The position numbers and the translations under genes were made by a program. The notes beneath the pieces are model-generated. The model was not told where the DNA came from, did no database searches, and was given only the letters and a program-made list of their open reading frames with translations. A stretch of 64,000 bases of DNA, taken from assembly GCA_002778095.1 (NCBI GenBank), contig PCDL01000011.1, forward strand, positions 434,001 through 498,000, read 5' to 3'. This stretch comes from Fragosphaeria purpurea (taxonomy: Eukaryota > Ascomycota > Sordariomycetes > Ophiostomatales > Ophiostomataceae). Positions 21,501 through 30,931 of the stretch are shown one piece after another. Numbering within the stretch: position 1 is the first letter of the stretch; every line of letters starts with the position of its first letter.

Positions 21501-21624
21501 CCTTCATGAACTGCATCTGGACGTCGTACGGCGTGTACGGGTGGTGGAAGCGGGCGGCGACGGCGGTGTCCAGACCGGCGGCGTCGGCATTGACTGCCTC
21601 CATCGTGACGGTTCCACGATCCAT
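18527..21624 (-). CDS. CHL1: ATP-dependent DNA helicase CHL1 (DDX11 family, Fe-S helicase)
   Basis: Three exons on the minus strand: 21624-20926, 20870-20070, 19987-18527 (introns 55 and 82 nt), giving 986 residues. It is a superfamily-2 XPD/FANCJ-type 5'-3' helicase that supports sister-chromatid cohesion in the nucleus. Walker A is ESPTGTGKS (58-66), motif Ia IYYTSRTHSQL starts exactly at exon 2, and the four Fe-S cysteines are at about 310, 328, 347 and 386. The DEAH box is VVVDEAH (428-434), followed by LLQHKGADQINLFEL, and motif VI is QSIGRAIRHRNDYA near the C-terminus. A second in-frame Met at residue 8 is an alternative start. It is longer than yeast Chl1 because of Ala/Arg- and Asp-rich insertions. 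Two ACGCGT boxes lie 59-88 bp upstream. It follows the CDC7 gene on the same strand, 254 bp away. Confidence 0.95.
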
Positions 21625-21682
21625 AGTTGTCCGCCGTCGTTGTCGTCGGTGTCGTCGTTGTCTTGCTCATGGACGGAGCTTG

Positions 21683-21712
21683 ACGCGTCTTTTCGGCGAT
21701 AGCGCGACGCGT
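21683..21712. promoter_or_regulatory. Two MluI cell-cycle boxes (ACGCGT) upstream of CHL1
   Basis: ACGCGT at 21683-21688 and 21707-21712, inside the 254-bp spacer before the CHL1 start at 21624. In yeasts this palindrome is bound by MBF (Mbp1/Swi6, Res1/Cdc10) and drives G1/S transcription of replication and cohesion genes. Function here is inferred from that. Confidence 0.55.
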
Positions 21713-21878
21713 CTCAAAGTTTAATTGATTTTAGGCTGGTGGGGCCGCCTACAGGTGGCAACCGAAATCTGCCAGCTGTCGCCCACGCTTTGCGTACGCT
21801 TCATGTAGTAGGGTCCGCTACTTGTACTTGTCACTTGCTCCATATTAATTGTATTTGTCTTTTGCTCTACTGCATGCT

Positions 21879-23693
21879 CTATAAAATGTCCATCTCGTTG
21901 TCGTCATCGGCGACGCCCACGGGAATGTCTGTGCCCAGCGGTTTCTCCCGCAGAAACTCGTGGTCCAGCGCCTCCTCGGCGCTGATGCGGCTGCTTGGGT
22001 CGAGGTCCAGGCACCGGCCCAAGAACTTGACCGCCAGCTTCTCCGCCGGGCTCAGCGGCTTGAGCGTCCGCCCGTTGTCGATCCGGCAGTTGCTCCACAG
22101 CACAATCTTCTCGAGGCTGAAGCCTTCGCGGCCCACCGTCGGGATCGTCGTCTCGAACATGCACCCGTGCAGCTGCGCCGCCGCCCGCATCCGCCGGCTG
22201 CCAAACAGCGTCGCGATCTCGATCATGGCCTCCACGTCGTCGGCGCTGTTGAAAAAGGGGAACCGCCGCGACAGCAGCGTCAGCAGGATGACGCCCGCCG
22301 ACCACACATCGATTTTGGTGGTCTGCTCCGTGCACTTGAACAGCACTTCGGGCGCCCGGAACCCGCGCGTCCCCGCCCGGTTGGCCCGCCGCGCCGGCCG
22401 CGTGTCGTTTTTCGGGTAGCCGCTGCTGCCGCCGCTGCCGTTGCTGCTGTGAAGGCCACCGTGTGCCGCGTAGGCCGCACGCAGCCGCGCCTTGCGCACG
22501 GGCTCCGTCTCGTGGCACAGGCACGGCTTGCTGTCGCTGCCCTCGCGCTCGGCCAGGCCGAAGTCGACGAGCACCCCCCGCTGCGTCGCCGGGTCGTACA
22601 GGAAGTTGGTGGGCTTGATGTCGCGGTGCAGGATGCGCGCGCGGTGCACCGCGGCCAGCGCCGAGAACAGCGACCGCAGGTAGATGGCCATGTCCGGCAC
22701 GGTCATGCGACGGTAGTAGTCGCGGAAGTCCTGGTGGCGGAAGTAGGGCAACACGGCGACGACCTGGTCGCTGCTGCGGAACGCCGTGATGAGCGGGCAG
22801 ACGGCAGGGCTGGACCGCAGGTCGTGCAGCAGCTCGAGCTCGTTGAAGATGCGCAGCGGGCTGGACGTGACGTAGATCTTTTTGAGGGCGACGAACTTCG
22901 CACGGCGGCTGTGTGGTGGCGGCGGCGCCTGTCGGTCCTTGTGTGGTTCTCGGTGTTGTTGTTGTTGTTGCTGTTGCTGCGTTTGTGAGTGGTGTCCATT
23001 CCGGCTGCTGGTCCGCTTGCCGCGCGTGGGCGGCGGCGGCGTCCACTTGTTGGTCTCCTGGTCCCAGTCCCACGAGTTGTCGTAGCGCTCGTACTGCAGG
23101 TCCTCCGCCTTGTAGACGGTCGAGAAAGTGCCTGCACCATGTCAGTCACGCGCGTGAGGTCGTCGCAAGACGAACACAGCAAAAAAAAAAAAACGCCTAC
23201 CCTCGCCGATCCGCTTGATCAGCCGGAACTGGTTCCGGAAACTGGGAAAGGTGCCCTGCAGCTTTTCCATGTCATGCTGCACCGTCTCGTCTACGACGTC
23301 GTCGTCGGAGCTGTCTTCGGCCTCGTCGTTGTTGTCGTAACCTGCTGGTTCGGTGTCGTCGTCGTCGTCTTCGTTCTCGTTCTCGTTGTCTGCTTCATGA
23401 GCGTGGTCTTCGGCTACCTCATCCGCCATGTCCATCGCTTCTTCTTCGTCCACGTCTGCCGCCTCGTCCCTTTCTTCTTCTGCTGGCTGATCATCCTCTC
23501 TTTCCTCCACGTCCACGTCCACGTCTTCCTCTTCCTCGTGGTCTACTTCGCGGTCGTCTGCATATTCTTGTTGCTTCTCGTGGGACGTTGTCGTCTCGCC
23601 ATATGCACCGTTCATCTGTAGATCCTCAGCCAACCGGACGTCTTTGCGGGTGCCGTGGGCCCCAACCCACACCTTCCGCAAGCTCGTCGCCAT
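21879..23693 (-). CDS. CDC7: Cell division control protein kinase Cdc7 (DDK catalytic subunit)
   Basis: Two exons, 23693-23201 and 23131-21879, with a 69-nt intron splitting the Gly-rich loop codon (GEG/GTFSTVY); 581 residues. An acidic, Asp/Glu-rich N-terminal tail (to about 150) precedes the kinase domain. The loop is IGEGTFSTVYKA, the catalytic loop ILHRDIKPTNFLYD (HRD at 333-335), then VDFGLAE (DFG 354-356), and the activation segment ends GTRGFRAPEVLFKC. Large inserts, including a Gln run and a Gly/Ser-rich stretch, sit between subdomains as is typical of Cdc7. With Dbf4 the kinase phosphorylates MCM2-7 to fire replication origins. It is divergent from the condensin gene across a 663-bp promoter and directly upstream of CHL1. 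Confidence 0.95.
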
Positions 23694-24356
23694 CTTTGCC
23701 GTGATCACCGAGAAACCACAATTCGAGAAGAGCAGAGGGTCAAAGAAAGATATGAAGAGGACACGCCGACAACCACGAGCTGCCAACACGTAATTGCCAG
23801 CTTCTGCAGGCAATATCGATCCAATTCGCTCGTCAATGCACCAATTCGAGCGTGTAAGTGACAAATGCAACAGCAAATCAGAGCCACAACAAACAAAGAG
23901 ACAAATAACTGGGCGTCGGTCGTGGTGGTGGCATGGAGAGACGTTGCTGCGTCCCATGCCGGCCGTCCTCCGTTCAGTGGAAAGGCTGGCAGTGCGCTAG
24001 CGCTGCGACGCGCCCAAGTTTTGCGCTATGGTGGGGAACTACAGTGGCAGCGGGTGGCGCCAGGCCCAGGGTGGGAACGAAACACAGCAGGAACGCGTCG
24101 CTTCCCAAAACGGCAAGTGCGCAAAGTAAACATAAACAAGCCGTTGCCCAGGGGCCCCGCCTTCACTTTGGCGCAAACAAAGACAAACAAAAAACATCAC
24201 CAAATTGCGATCGCATTTGCGCCGAAGCAGCCATTTGTCGCCAACCGCTTCGTTTTCCTTTTTTTAAATCTATTTTTTCTTTTTTTCACTCATTCTTTTC
24301 CTTCTTATCTTCATACTCGCACGAATACGTCTGCGCTGTCGGCGCATCCCGCCATC
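23694..24356. promoter_or_regulatory. Bidirectional promoter between CDC7 and CND1
   Basis: 663-bp divergent promoter. It contains one ACGCGT box (24093-24098) and GCGCC/GGCGC words (24008-24013, 24163-24175, 24215-24222), and a T/C-rich leader just before the CND1 start. The composition is compatible with a shared G1/S or mitotic control, but this is an inference. Confidence 0.5.
24093..24098. promoter_or_regulatory. MluI cell-cycle box (ACGCGT)
   Basis: Single palindromic ACGCGT in the CDC7/CND1 divergent promoter, 259 bp before CND1 and 400 bp before CDC7. Confidence 0.4.
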
Positions 24357-27300
24357 ATGGACGCCATCAATTTCGACATCAACAATGCCCTCAAATACTA
24401 CATGAGCGAACCAGGCGCCATCCCAACTCCGGAGGCCGATTCATCGCTGTTCGACTGCGAAAACGACCCAGAGGCCCTTACGAACGCTGTCATCACACCG
24501 GTGCTCAATCCCATCATCGACGCCGTGGCCGGCAACCCCGACGCCATCACGCGGAGTCTGCATTTCGACTCGCTGCAATTTTTGCTGAAGTGCGTTATCT
24601 ATCAATCATTGTTATTCGCTTTTGGCTTGCGTTCTTTGGTGTTTTTCTGACCGTCGTCTACCAGGTACGCATCGTTTATCCCAACGCACGCGCTGAGCAA
24701 GGTCTTTGACCTCATCACGTCGGGCCTGTCTGCCGAGGCCGAGGCCATCCACCACGATCTCGAATCCGACGAGCAGGATCTCGTTGCCCACCACAAGCAG
24801 CTCCTCGAAATTTACGGCTTCTTGCTGCAATGGACCATCTCTGCCGTCGAGACACGAGCGGCCGAAAAGTCGTCCTCGGCGCCGGCGGCGCGCAGCCGCG
24901 GCAAGCCTAAGGGCACCAAGAAGGGCAGCGGCGCCGCCCCCAACACCGACGACCGGGACAGCAACTGGGACTCGTCGGCCCAGCTGCAGACGGCCCTCGA
25001 CACCATGTGCAAGGTGCTGCGTCTGAAGCTGGCCAAGATCTTCCTGACCACGTCCGAGCGGGATACCTTCATCGGCCTGGTCACGCGGCCCGTCTACCTC
25101 ATCCTGGAGAGCGAACAGCGGGTCAAGGTGACGTCGATCCGCATGCACGCCTTCAAGGTGTTGTGCATGGCCGTCAAGCACCATGGTCACGGCTATGGTA
25201 AGCACGCTCTACAGCGACAAAAGCCCACCCCCGTGGGACATGCACGTGAGTAATCGCGACGCACAACTAACACGGGAACACAGCCGCCCAAATATCCATC
25301 GTCCAGAACCTGACCTACTTCGAGCACCTGTCCGAGCCCATGGCCGAGTTTCTGCACATCTTGTCTGAGCAGTACGACTACGAGCAACTGGCCAACGAAG
25401 TCCTCGTGGAGCTCAGTAACAAAGAGTTCAGCAGCAACGACACCAGGGGTCCCAAGTCGGTGTCTACGTTCGTCATCAAGTTGTCGGAACTGGCGCCACG
25501 GCTGGTCATCAAGCAAGTCGCGTCGCTTATCAAGCAGATGGACAGTGAGGTGCGTTTCCTTTTTGTTTTCATATTTTATAGTATTTTTTAAGCAAGTCGA
25601 TGCCAACTCCGGGTCTGTGTTGCTGACTTACGTCAACTAGTCCTACACGCTGCGTTGTGCACTGATCGAAATATGCGGCAACATGATTGCCTACCTCAGC
25701 CGCCAGGAAGAGCGTGGCGAAGACCACAAGTCCCAGCTCAACGCCTTTTTCAGCGTGCTCGAGGAGCGCTTCCTCGACATCAACCCATACTGCCGGTCGC
25801 GCACGATTCAGGTGTACGTGAAGCTGTGCGATCTCGACATGAAGTTCCCCAAGCGCCGGCTCAAGGCAGCTGAACTCGCGAACCGGAGCCTCGAGGACAA
25901 GAGCAGCAACGTGCGCCGGAACGCCATCAAGTTGCTGGGCTGCCTCATCAAGACGCACCCGTTCACGGCCATGCACGGCGCCCAGCTGTCCCGCAAGGAT
26001 TATCTGGAGCGGCTGGAAAAGGTCGAACAAGAGATTCAATCTCTTCGTCCGCCCGAGGGCGCACCGGATCTGGGTGAGACGGGTAACACAACGGGCCTGC
26101 TCGACGAAGCCACGCAGATCGAGTCGCCCCAAAAACCCGTGGCGGAAATGACCGACGAGGAGAAGGTGGCTGCCATTCGCAAGGCGCAGGAAGAGGCGGC
26201 GACGTCCGAGGCCATCAGCAAATTGACCCTCACCAAGAAGTACTACTCCGAGGCGCTCAAGTTCATCAACATTTTGCACGAGGCCACGACCACCATCTGC
26301 CAACTGCTGGGCTCGCGCAACAAGAGCGAGGTCATCGAGGCCATGGACTACTTTGAGATCGGCGACGCGTACAACATCGAGCAGAACAAGATCGGCATCC
26401 GCCGGATGCTGCGTCTGATCTGGACCAAGGGCAACAGCGACGAGGGTAAGGGCGTGCAAACACACCTCATCGACTGCTACCGGCGCCTCTTTTTCGAGGC
26501 ACCCGAGTCGTTCACCCCCAACGACGCCGCCAACTACATTGCGCGCAACATGATCAGCTTGACCTTTGGTGCCACGCCGGCCGAGCTGACGTCGCTGGAG
26601 CAGCTCTTGGCGACCATGATGAAGGGCGGCCTGATCCCCGAGATTGTTGTCGCCAAGTTGTGGCAGGTGTACGGCGTGCAAAAGCGGGAGATTTCGCGCT
26701 CGCAACGGCGCGGCGCCATTATCGTCCTCGGCATGCTCGCCACGGCGAACCCCGAAATCGTCGTGGGCGAGATGGAGACCATGTTGCGCACGGGCCTCGG
26801 CGCCCACGGCCGGGCCGACCTGCAGCTGGCCAAGTACACCTGTGTGGCCCTGCAGCGGATCAACCCCGCGGGCCGGCAGGCTAAGGAGTCCGGAAACGTG
26901 GCGGCGGTGTTCTCGCGCTTGCCCAACGACCACGGCGTGCTGGCCAAACTGGCTGCGATCATCGGCGTGCCGTCGGACACGAAAGAGTGGTATGGCGTGG
27001 CCGAGCAGGCCATCAATGCCATCTACGCGCTGGCGAAGCATCCCGACGTTCTGTGTTCGGAAATCATCCGCAGGAAGACGCGCCTCGCCTTTGCTGCACC
27101 CGTCTCGCGACCGGCCTCGCGCGGCGACGCGACAACCGTCATCCCCGTAGATGCGGACGGCAACGCGACGGTGGTGGCCCTTGATCCGCAGCAGCAGCAA
27201 CAGCAACAACAACAACAACAGCAACAACCAGCCAAAACAAACAAGGAGAGCACGATTGCTTTGTCTCAACTGCTCTTCGTCGTCGGCCAGGTAGCGATCA

Positions 27301-28450
27301 AGCAGATTGTACACCTGGAACTGTGTGAACTGGACTTTAAGCGCCGCAAGCAGGAAAAGGAGAAGACTGAGGCAGCCGCCAAGGCGGCCGAGGACGAAGA
27401 AGCAGCGGCAGCAGCAGCAGCAACAACGACTGGTACCGGCCGCCGACGGGGGCCCGCCAAGGGCAAAAAGGGTGGCGGTGTGCGCGAGTCGGCCGTGTCC
27501 GACAAGAGCAAGGAAGCAGGCGCCGACGAGGGCGACGAGCTCGATCTCATCGGCGGCACGACTGAGGACGACTTCACCGAGGCGATGCAGCACATCCGTG
27601 AGCGGGAGCTGTTGTACGGGCCGAATTCCCTGCTGGGCCTTTTTGGTCCCCTGGTGTCCGAGATTTGCGCCAGCAACACCACGTACAAGGACAAGGGGCT
27701 GCAGGCGGCGGCGACACTGTGCATGGCCAAGCTGATGTGCGTCAGTGCCGAGTACTGCGAGACCAACCTGCCGCTGCTGATCACGATCATGGAGCGATCG
27801 ACGGACGCGACGGTGCGGTCCAACGCCGTGATTGCGCTGGGCGACATGGCCGTGTGCTTCAACCACCTGATCGACGAGAACACGGACTTTTTGTACCGGC
27901 GGCTGGCGGACACGGACGCGTCGGTCAAGCGCACGTGCCTGATGACGCTGACGTTTTTGATCCTGGCCGGCCAGGTCAAAGTCAAGGGCCAGCTCGGTGA
28001 GATGGCCAAGTGTCTCGAGGACGACGACAAGCGCATAGCCGACCTGGCGCGCATGTTCTTCACCGAGTTGTCCACCAAGGACAACGCCGTCTACAACCAC
28101 TTTGTGGACATGTTCAGCCTGTTGTCGGCGGAGACGGCCCTCGACGAGGAGAGCTTCCGGCGCATTGTGCGCTTCCTCCTTGGGTTTGTGGAAAAGGTAT
28201 GTTTTTTTTTATCTCCTCTCCTTTTCAGGTGGATGTTCCTGTGAATATTGCCATTTACAAGGTCGTGCTGACGGTTCAGGACAAACACGCTAAGCAGCTG
28301 TCTGAGAAACTGGCAGCCCGGCTGGCACGCTGCGACACGGAGCGGCAGTGGAACGACGTGGCCTTTGCGCTGGGCCTGTTGCAGCACAAGAGTGAGGACA
28401 TCAACAAGGTGCTGTCCGAGGGCTTCCGTGTTGTACAGATCTCTGGTTGA
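24357..28450 (+). CDS. CND1: Condensin complex subunit 1 (Cnd1/Ycs4/CAP-D2)
   Basis: Five exons: 24357-24589, 24665-25197, 25284-25549, 25641-28196, 28280-28450; introns 75, 86, 91 and 83 nt; 1252 residues. It is the HEAT-repeat regulatory subunit of condensin, which compacts mitotic chromosomes. The N-terminal Cnd1 domain spans roughly residues 60-350. Further HEAT units follow (for example RRNAIKLLGCLI and RSNAVIALGDMAV, typical of the C-terminal Cnd1 domain), and the Glu/Lys-rich tail ends in HAKQLSEKLAARLARCDTERQWNDVAFAL, cut here as two blocks, HAKQLSEKLA and RQWNDVAFAL. A 13-Gln run and an Ala/Glu-rich linker interrupt the middle. The last intron has a second possible acceptor 51 nt earlier that keeps the frame, but it would leave a 32-nt intron. 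It ends 302 bp from the convergent NDUFA13 gene. Confidence 0.93.
27189..27227 (+). repeat. Polyglutamine-coding CAG/CAA run in CND1
   Basis: Thirteen consecutive Gln codons (mixed CAG and CAA) inside the large fourth CND1 exon, followed about 160 nt later by an Ala-coding GCA-rich stretch. Confidence 0.95.
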
Positions 28451-28752
28451 TCGTTTTGTCGTCTTTCCGTGTGTTCTGTCTTTCCTTGCAATGTTGTCGC
28501 TAGGTGTTATTCTGGAGGATATTCGCATACTTCTTGGGATGGGTTTTTGGGTAGAACCGTGTGTATGGCGTAGTGAATGTTCGTCAAGGTTTTTTTTTTT
28601 TTCACTAGCAAAGGTGATGCAGCACGGATGAACCTAGTTATGATGCTGTTTTCTTCTTCGTCTCTCGCTATGTACAAATCTCAGCTTCCGTTCGGTGGCC
28701 AAAGGGGGTTGTCCACCCGTTCGGTTTATTTTTTCTAACCCACTCGCTCTTC
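28451..28752. other. Convergent 3' region between CND1 and the NDUFA13 gene
   Basis: Contains T-rich patches and the two 3' UTRs. No gene seen. Confidence 0.6.
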
Positions 28753-29396
28753 CTACTTGGTCACCTCCGACGGTACTGCCGCGTACGTCGGCCGCACAAA
28801 TCGGTCCTGTTCGTACACCCGCATGTTGCTGCCCAGCAGCTCGCGCTCCCGTGCCTGGTCCGCCAGGTGCCGCCGCACCTGGTCGCGGTCCTCTTCGGCC
28901 TGCAGCAGCGGGATCAGGTGAATCCGCGACCACATCTTCTCGCGGGCGAGTTCGCTGTGCGCGTGTCAGTCCTCATGCAGATTTTTTTGTACCAAAATAA
29001 AATTTTCCTTATTTAAACCAGTAAAAAAAAAAAAAAAAAAAAACCTACTGCTGCTCGCGTATGCCGACGGCCAGTTTGTACCAGCCATAGCCCATGACAG
29101 CGCCGCAGATGCCCAGCAGCACGGCCGGGCGGAAGCCACGGGAGGGGAGGTTGCGCTGGCATGACAAAGACGGCGTGGCCGTTTCTTGTGGTTAGCTCGT
29201 GTCTCTGTGTGGTCCGTACGTGTCGGTCCTCCAGCCCGGTGTTGCCGTGGGTGCCGGCGGATGTTGTCTGCCAAACAAAGGACCCCAACAACGCCGCCCG
29301 CGTGTGCTGCCTCTCTCTGTTTCTCTCACTCTCTCTCCCTCTCACCTTGAATTGCACGGGGCCGTAGCCGCCGACGGGCGGCATATCCTGCGGCAT
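28753..29396 (-). CDS. NADH:ubiquinone oxidoreductase subunit NDUFA13/GRIM-19 (complex I)
   Basis: Three small exons on the minus strand: 29396-29346, 29155-29049, 28954-28753; introns 190 and 94 nt; 119 residues. The start MPQDMPPVGGYGPVQFK is the conserved N-terminus of fungal GRIM-19. It is followed by RNLPSRGFRPAVLLG and one transmembrane helix (about 24-46), then a charged helix beginning ELAREKMWSRIHLIPLLQAE and a tail with DRFVRPTY. The protein is an accessory subunit of mitochondrial respiratory complex I in the inner membrane. It has no cleavable presequence, as is usual for this subunit. Intron 1 is unusually long for this window and intron 2 carries an A21 (T21) run. It is convergent with CND1. 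Confidence 0.92.
29023..29043 (+). repeat. A21 homopolymer in intron 2 of the NDUFA13 gene
   Basis: Twenty-one A on the plus strand, which is T21 near the 5' end of the minus-strand intron. Confidence 0.9.
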
Positions 29397-29974
29397 GATG
29401 GGCGATTTAAATAGGAAGATCGGAACGAGGAAAGGAAAGGTCGTCAATCAACGAGTCGGGCGACAGCGCACGGGGCACCCAGAGATTCGCAGGAAAGAAG
29501 CTCGTCAATGGGCAGTCAATTCGGAGTTTTTTTGCCTGGTTCGTCCCTGGCCAGAACCGCGTCGGTGTCGTTGCAGTTTTCCAAACTGTTCTCTCGTTGT
29601 GTTGTCGCGAGAAGTGTGGTTGTCGTGACGGACACCGGAACTTGTGCTTTTGCGACGAAAAAGCGCACGCATGCCCCAGACCGGCGGAATGCTGACTGTG
29701 CTAGGCTTACAGCCAATCAGATCAGCATAAGCTTCGATGGGAGTAATCAATGCACGTGATGATAATTTCACGTGACTGAGATCAGGGCGGATGAAAGATG
29801 ATTACCCAAGGCTGCTACAAGGTTACAGAAACGCACGAAATCTGTTCTGACGCAAAGCGTATCTATTTTGGGGTAACTAAGAGCAAAATGAACTGCCCTG
29901 CGCACCGGGATGAGGGATATGGGGGGATCGGAGGACCCTAGGGTCTGGGCCATGTTCCATAGGAATTCCATAGA
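29397..29974. promoter_or_regulatory. Upstream region of the NDUFA13 gene
   Basis: Promoter side of the minus-strand complex I gene. It holds a CCAAT word (29712-29716) and two CACGTG palindromes (29753-29758 and 29769-29774) separated by 10 bp. CCAAT (HAP complex) and CACGTG (bHLH factors such as Cbf1) are known in fungal respiratory promoters. Assignment here is tentative because the E-boxes are more than 350 bp from the start. No gene. Confidence 0.4.
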
Positions 29975-30931
29975 CTACGGGTTATTGTCAGAATAAAGCT
30001 TGTTGATCACGTCGAGAACTTGGCCTGCTGTCGTCAATGTTCCGTTCCAACAGGCCTCGATGACGGGACCACACGCAATCTGGGAGAGGTCTGGGTATTC
30101 CTTGCGCACAAAGCACTGTGGCACATCTTCCTCGTCAAGGTCTGCATAGGGCTCTCTGCTCGTCATGATGACATGCAGTACCGAACCCAGCGCGAAGATG
30201 TCGTCCGATATCTTGGGGAGCTCTTTCCACAACCACGCAGGTGGTTGGTATCTCTCCCCCGCGCAGACCGAAGACTGCGACCCGTCTACCGAGCTGCCCG
30301 CAAAGTCGGACAGATACAAGTCCAGGTTGGCATCGAGCAAGAAATTGCGCGGCGTCAAGTCGCAGTGAATCACGTTGACCGCATGGACGGCCTGGAGTGC
30401 CTCGGCCGCCTGGACGGCCCAGCGACGCCGGACGCTCTCCTCGATCACCGGAGGATCGCCTTTCTCGGCCCCAGACGGTCCGTACCGCCCCTGCACATAA
30501 TGGGAAAGGTTGCCGTGCTCCATGAACTGTGTTGTAAGGCAGCATGTATCCTGGTCCCAGCTGATCAGCTTGGGCACCCGCGGGCAGCCAGCGAGTCGTC
30601 GATAGACTTCGGCCTCTGTGCGCATGTCGCGTAGACGATCCGCTTCCAGGCGGGGGTTGTACGGGTTCAGCAACGGCGATTTGACCACGTGCCCCTCTGG
30701 GGTCTTCTCCAGACGGCCCGTCAGGCCTAGGGTCATAAAGTGACCCTTTGTGACATAATATACAGTTCCGTACGGGGCTGGGTCTTCCGGTACACGGAAT
30801 GCCTTTTCTGGCCAGTGGGGATACTCTGCCCGCGCCCAAGACCCTTCGATGGCATGGTAGTTGGTAGTTCGTGGAGGGGGTGGAAGCTGTATGTTTTTGT
30901 AAACTGTTAGCTGGTTGTGAATTAAGCACAT
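29975..30931 (-). CDS. Atypical protein kinase-like protein
   Basis: Single open frame of 318 residues from an ATG at 30931; the true N-terminus may differ because the first 35 residues look intron- or UTR-like. The kinase fold is recognisable by VIHCDLTPRNFLLD (catalytic loop, Cys replacing the Arg of HRD and Thr replacing the usual Lys), LYLSDFAGSSVDG (DFA instead of DFG) and the later DIFALGSVLHVIMTSREPY (Asp-x-x-Ala-Leu-Gly of helix F). No canonical GxGxxG loop is visible; the N-lobe has YGTVYYVTKG. Such divergent fungus-specific kinases are common and often in variable regions. It is either active with altered chemistry or a pseudokinase. Neighbouring sequence on the far side is decayed. 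Confidence 0.75.
   Translation of the reverse strand: MCLIHNQLTVYKNIQLPPPPRTTNYHAIEGSWARAEYPHWPEKAFRVPEDPAPYGTVYYVTKGHFMTLGLTGRLEKTPEGHVVKSPLLNPYNPRLEADRLRDMRTEAEVYRRLAGCPRVPKLISWDQDTCCLTTQFMEHGNLSHYVQGRYGPSGAEKGDPPVIEESVRRRWAVQAAEALQAVHAVNVIHCDLTPRNFLLDANLDLYLSDFAGSSVDGSQSSVCAGERYQPPAWLWKELPKISDDIFALGSVLHVIMTSREPYADLDEEDVPQCFVRKEYPDLSQIACGPVIEACWNGTLTTAGQVLDVINKLYSDNNP

Noticed and set aside
25569..28100. An 843-codon minus-strand frame antisense to CND1
   Set aside because: It is the complement of a GC-rich, strongly conserved coding exon and shows no protein family; a shadow of codon bias.
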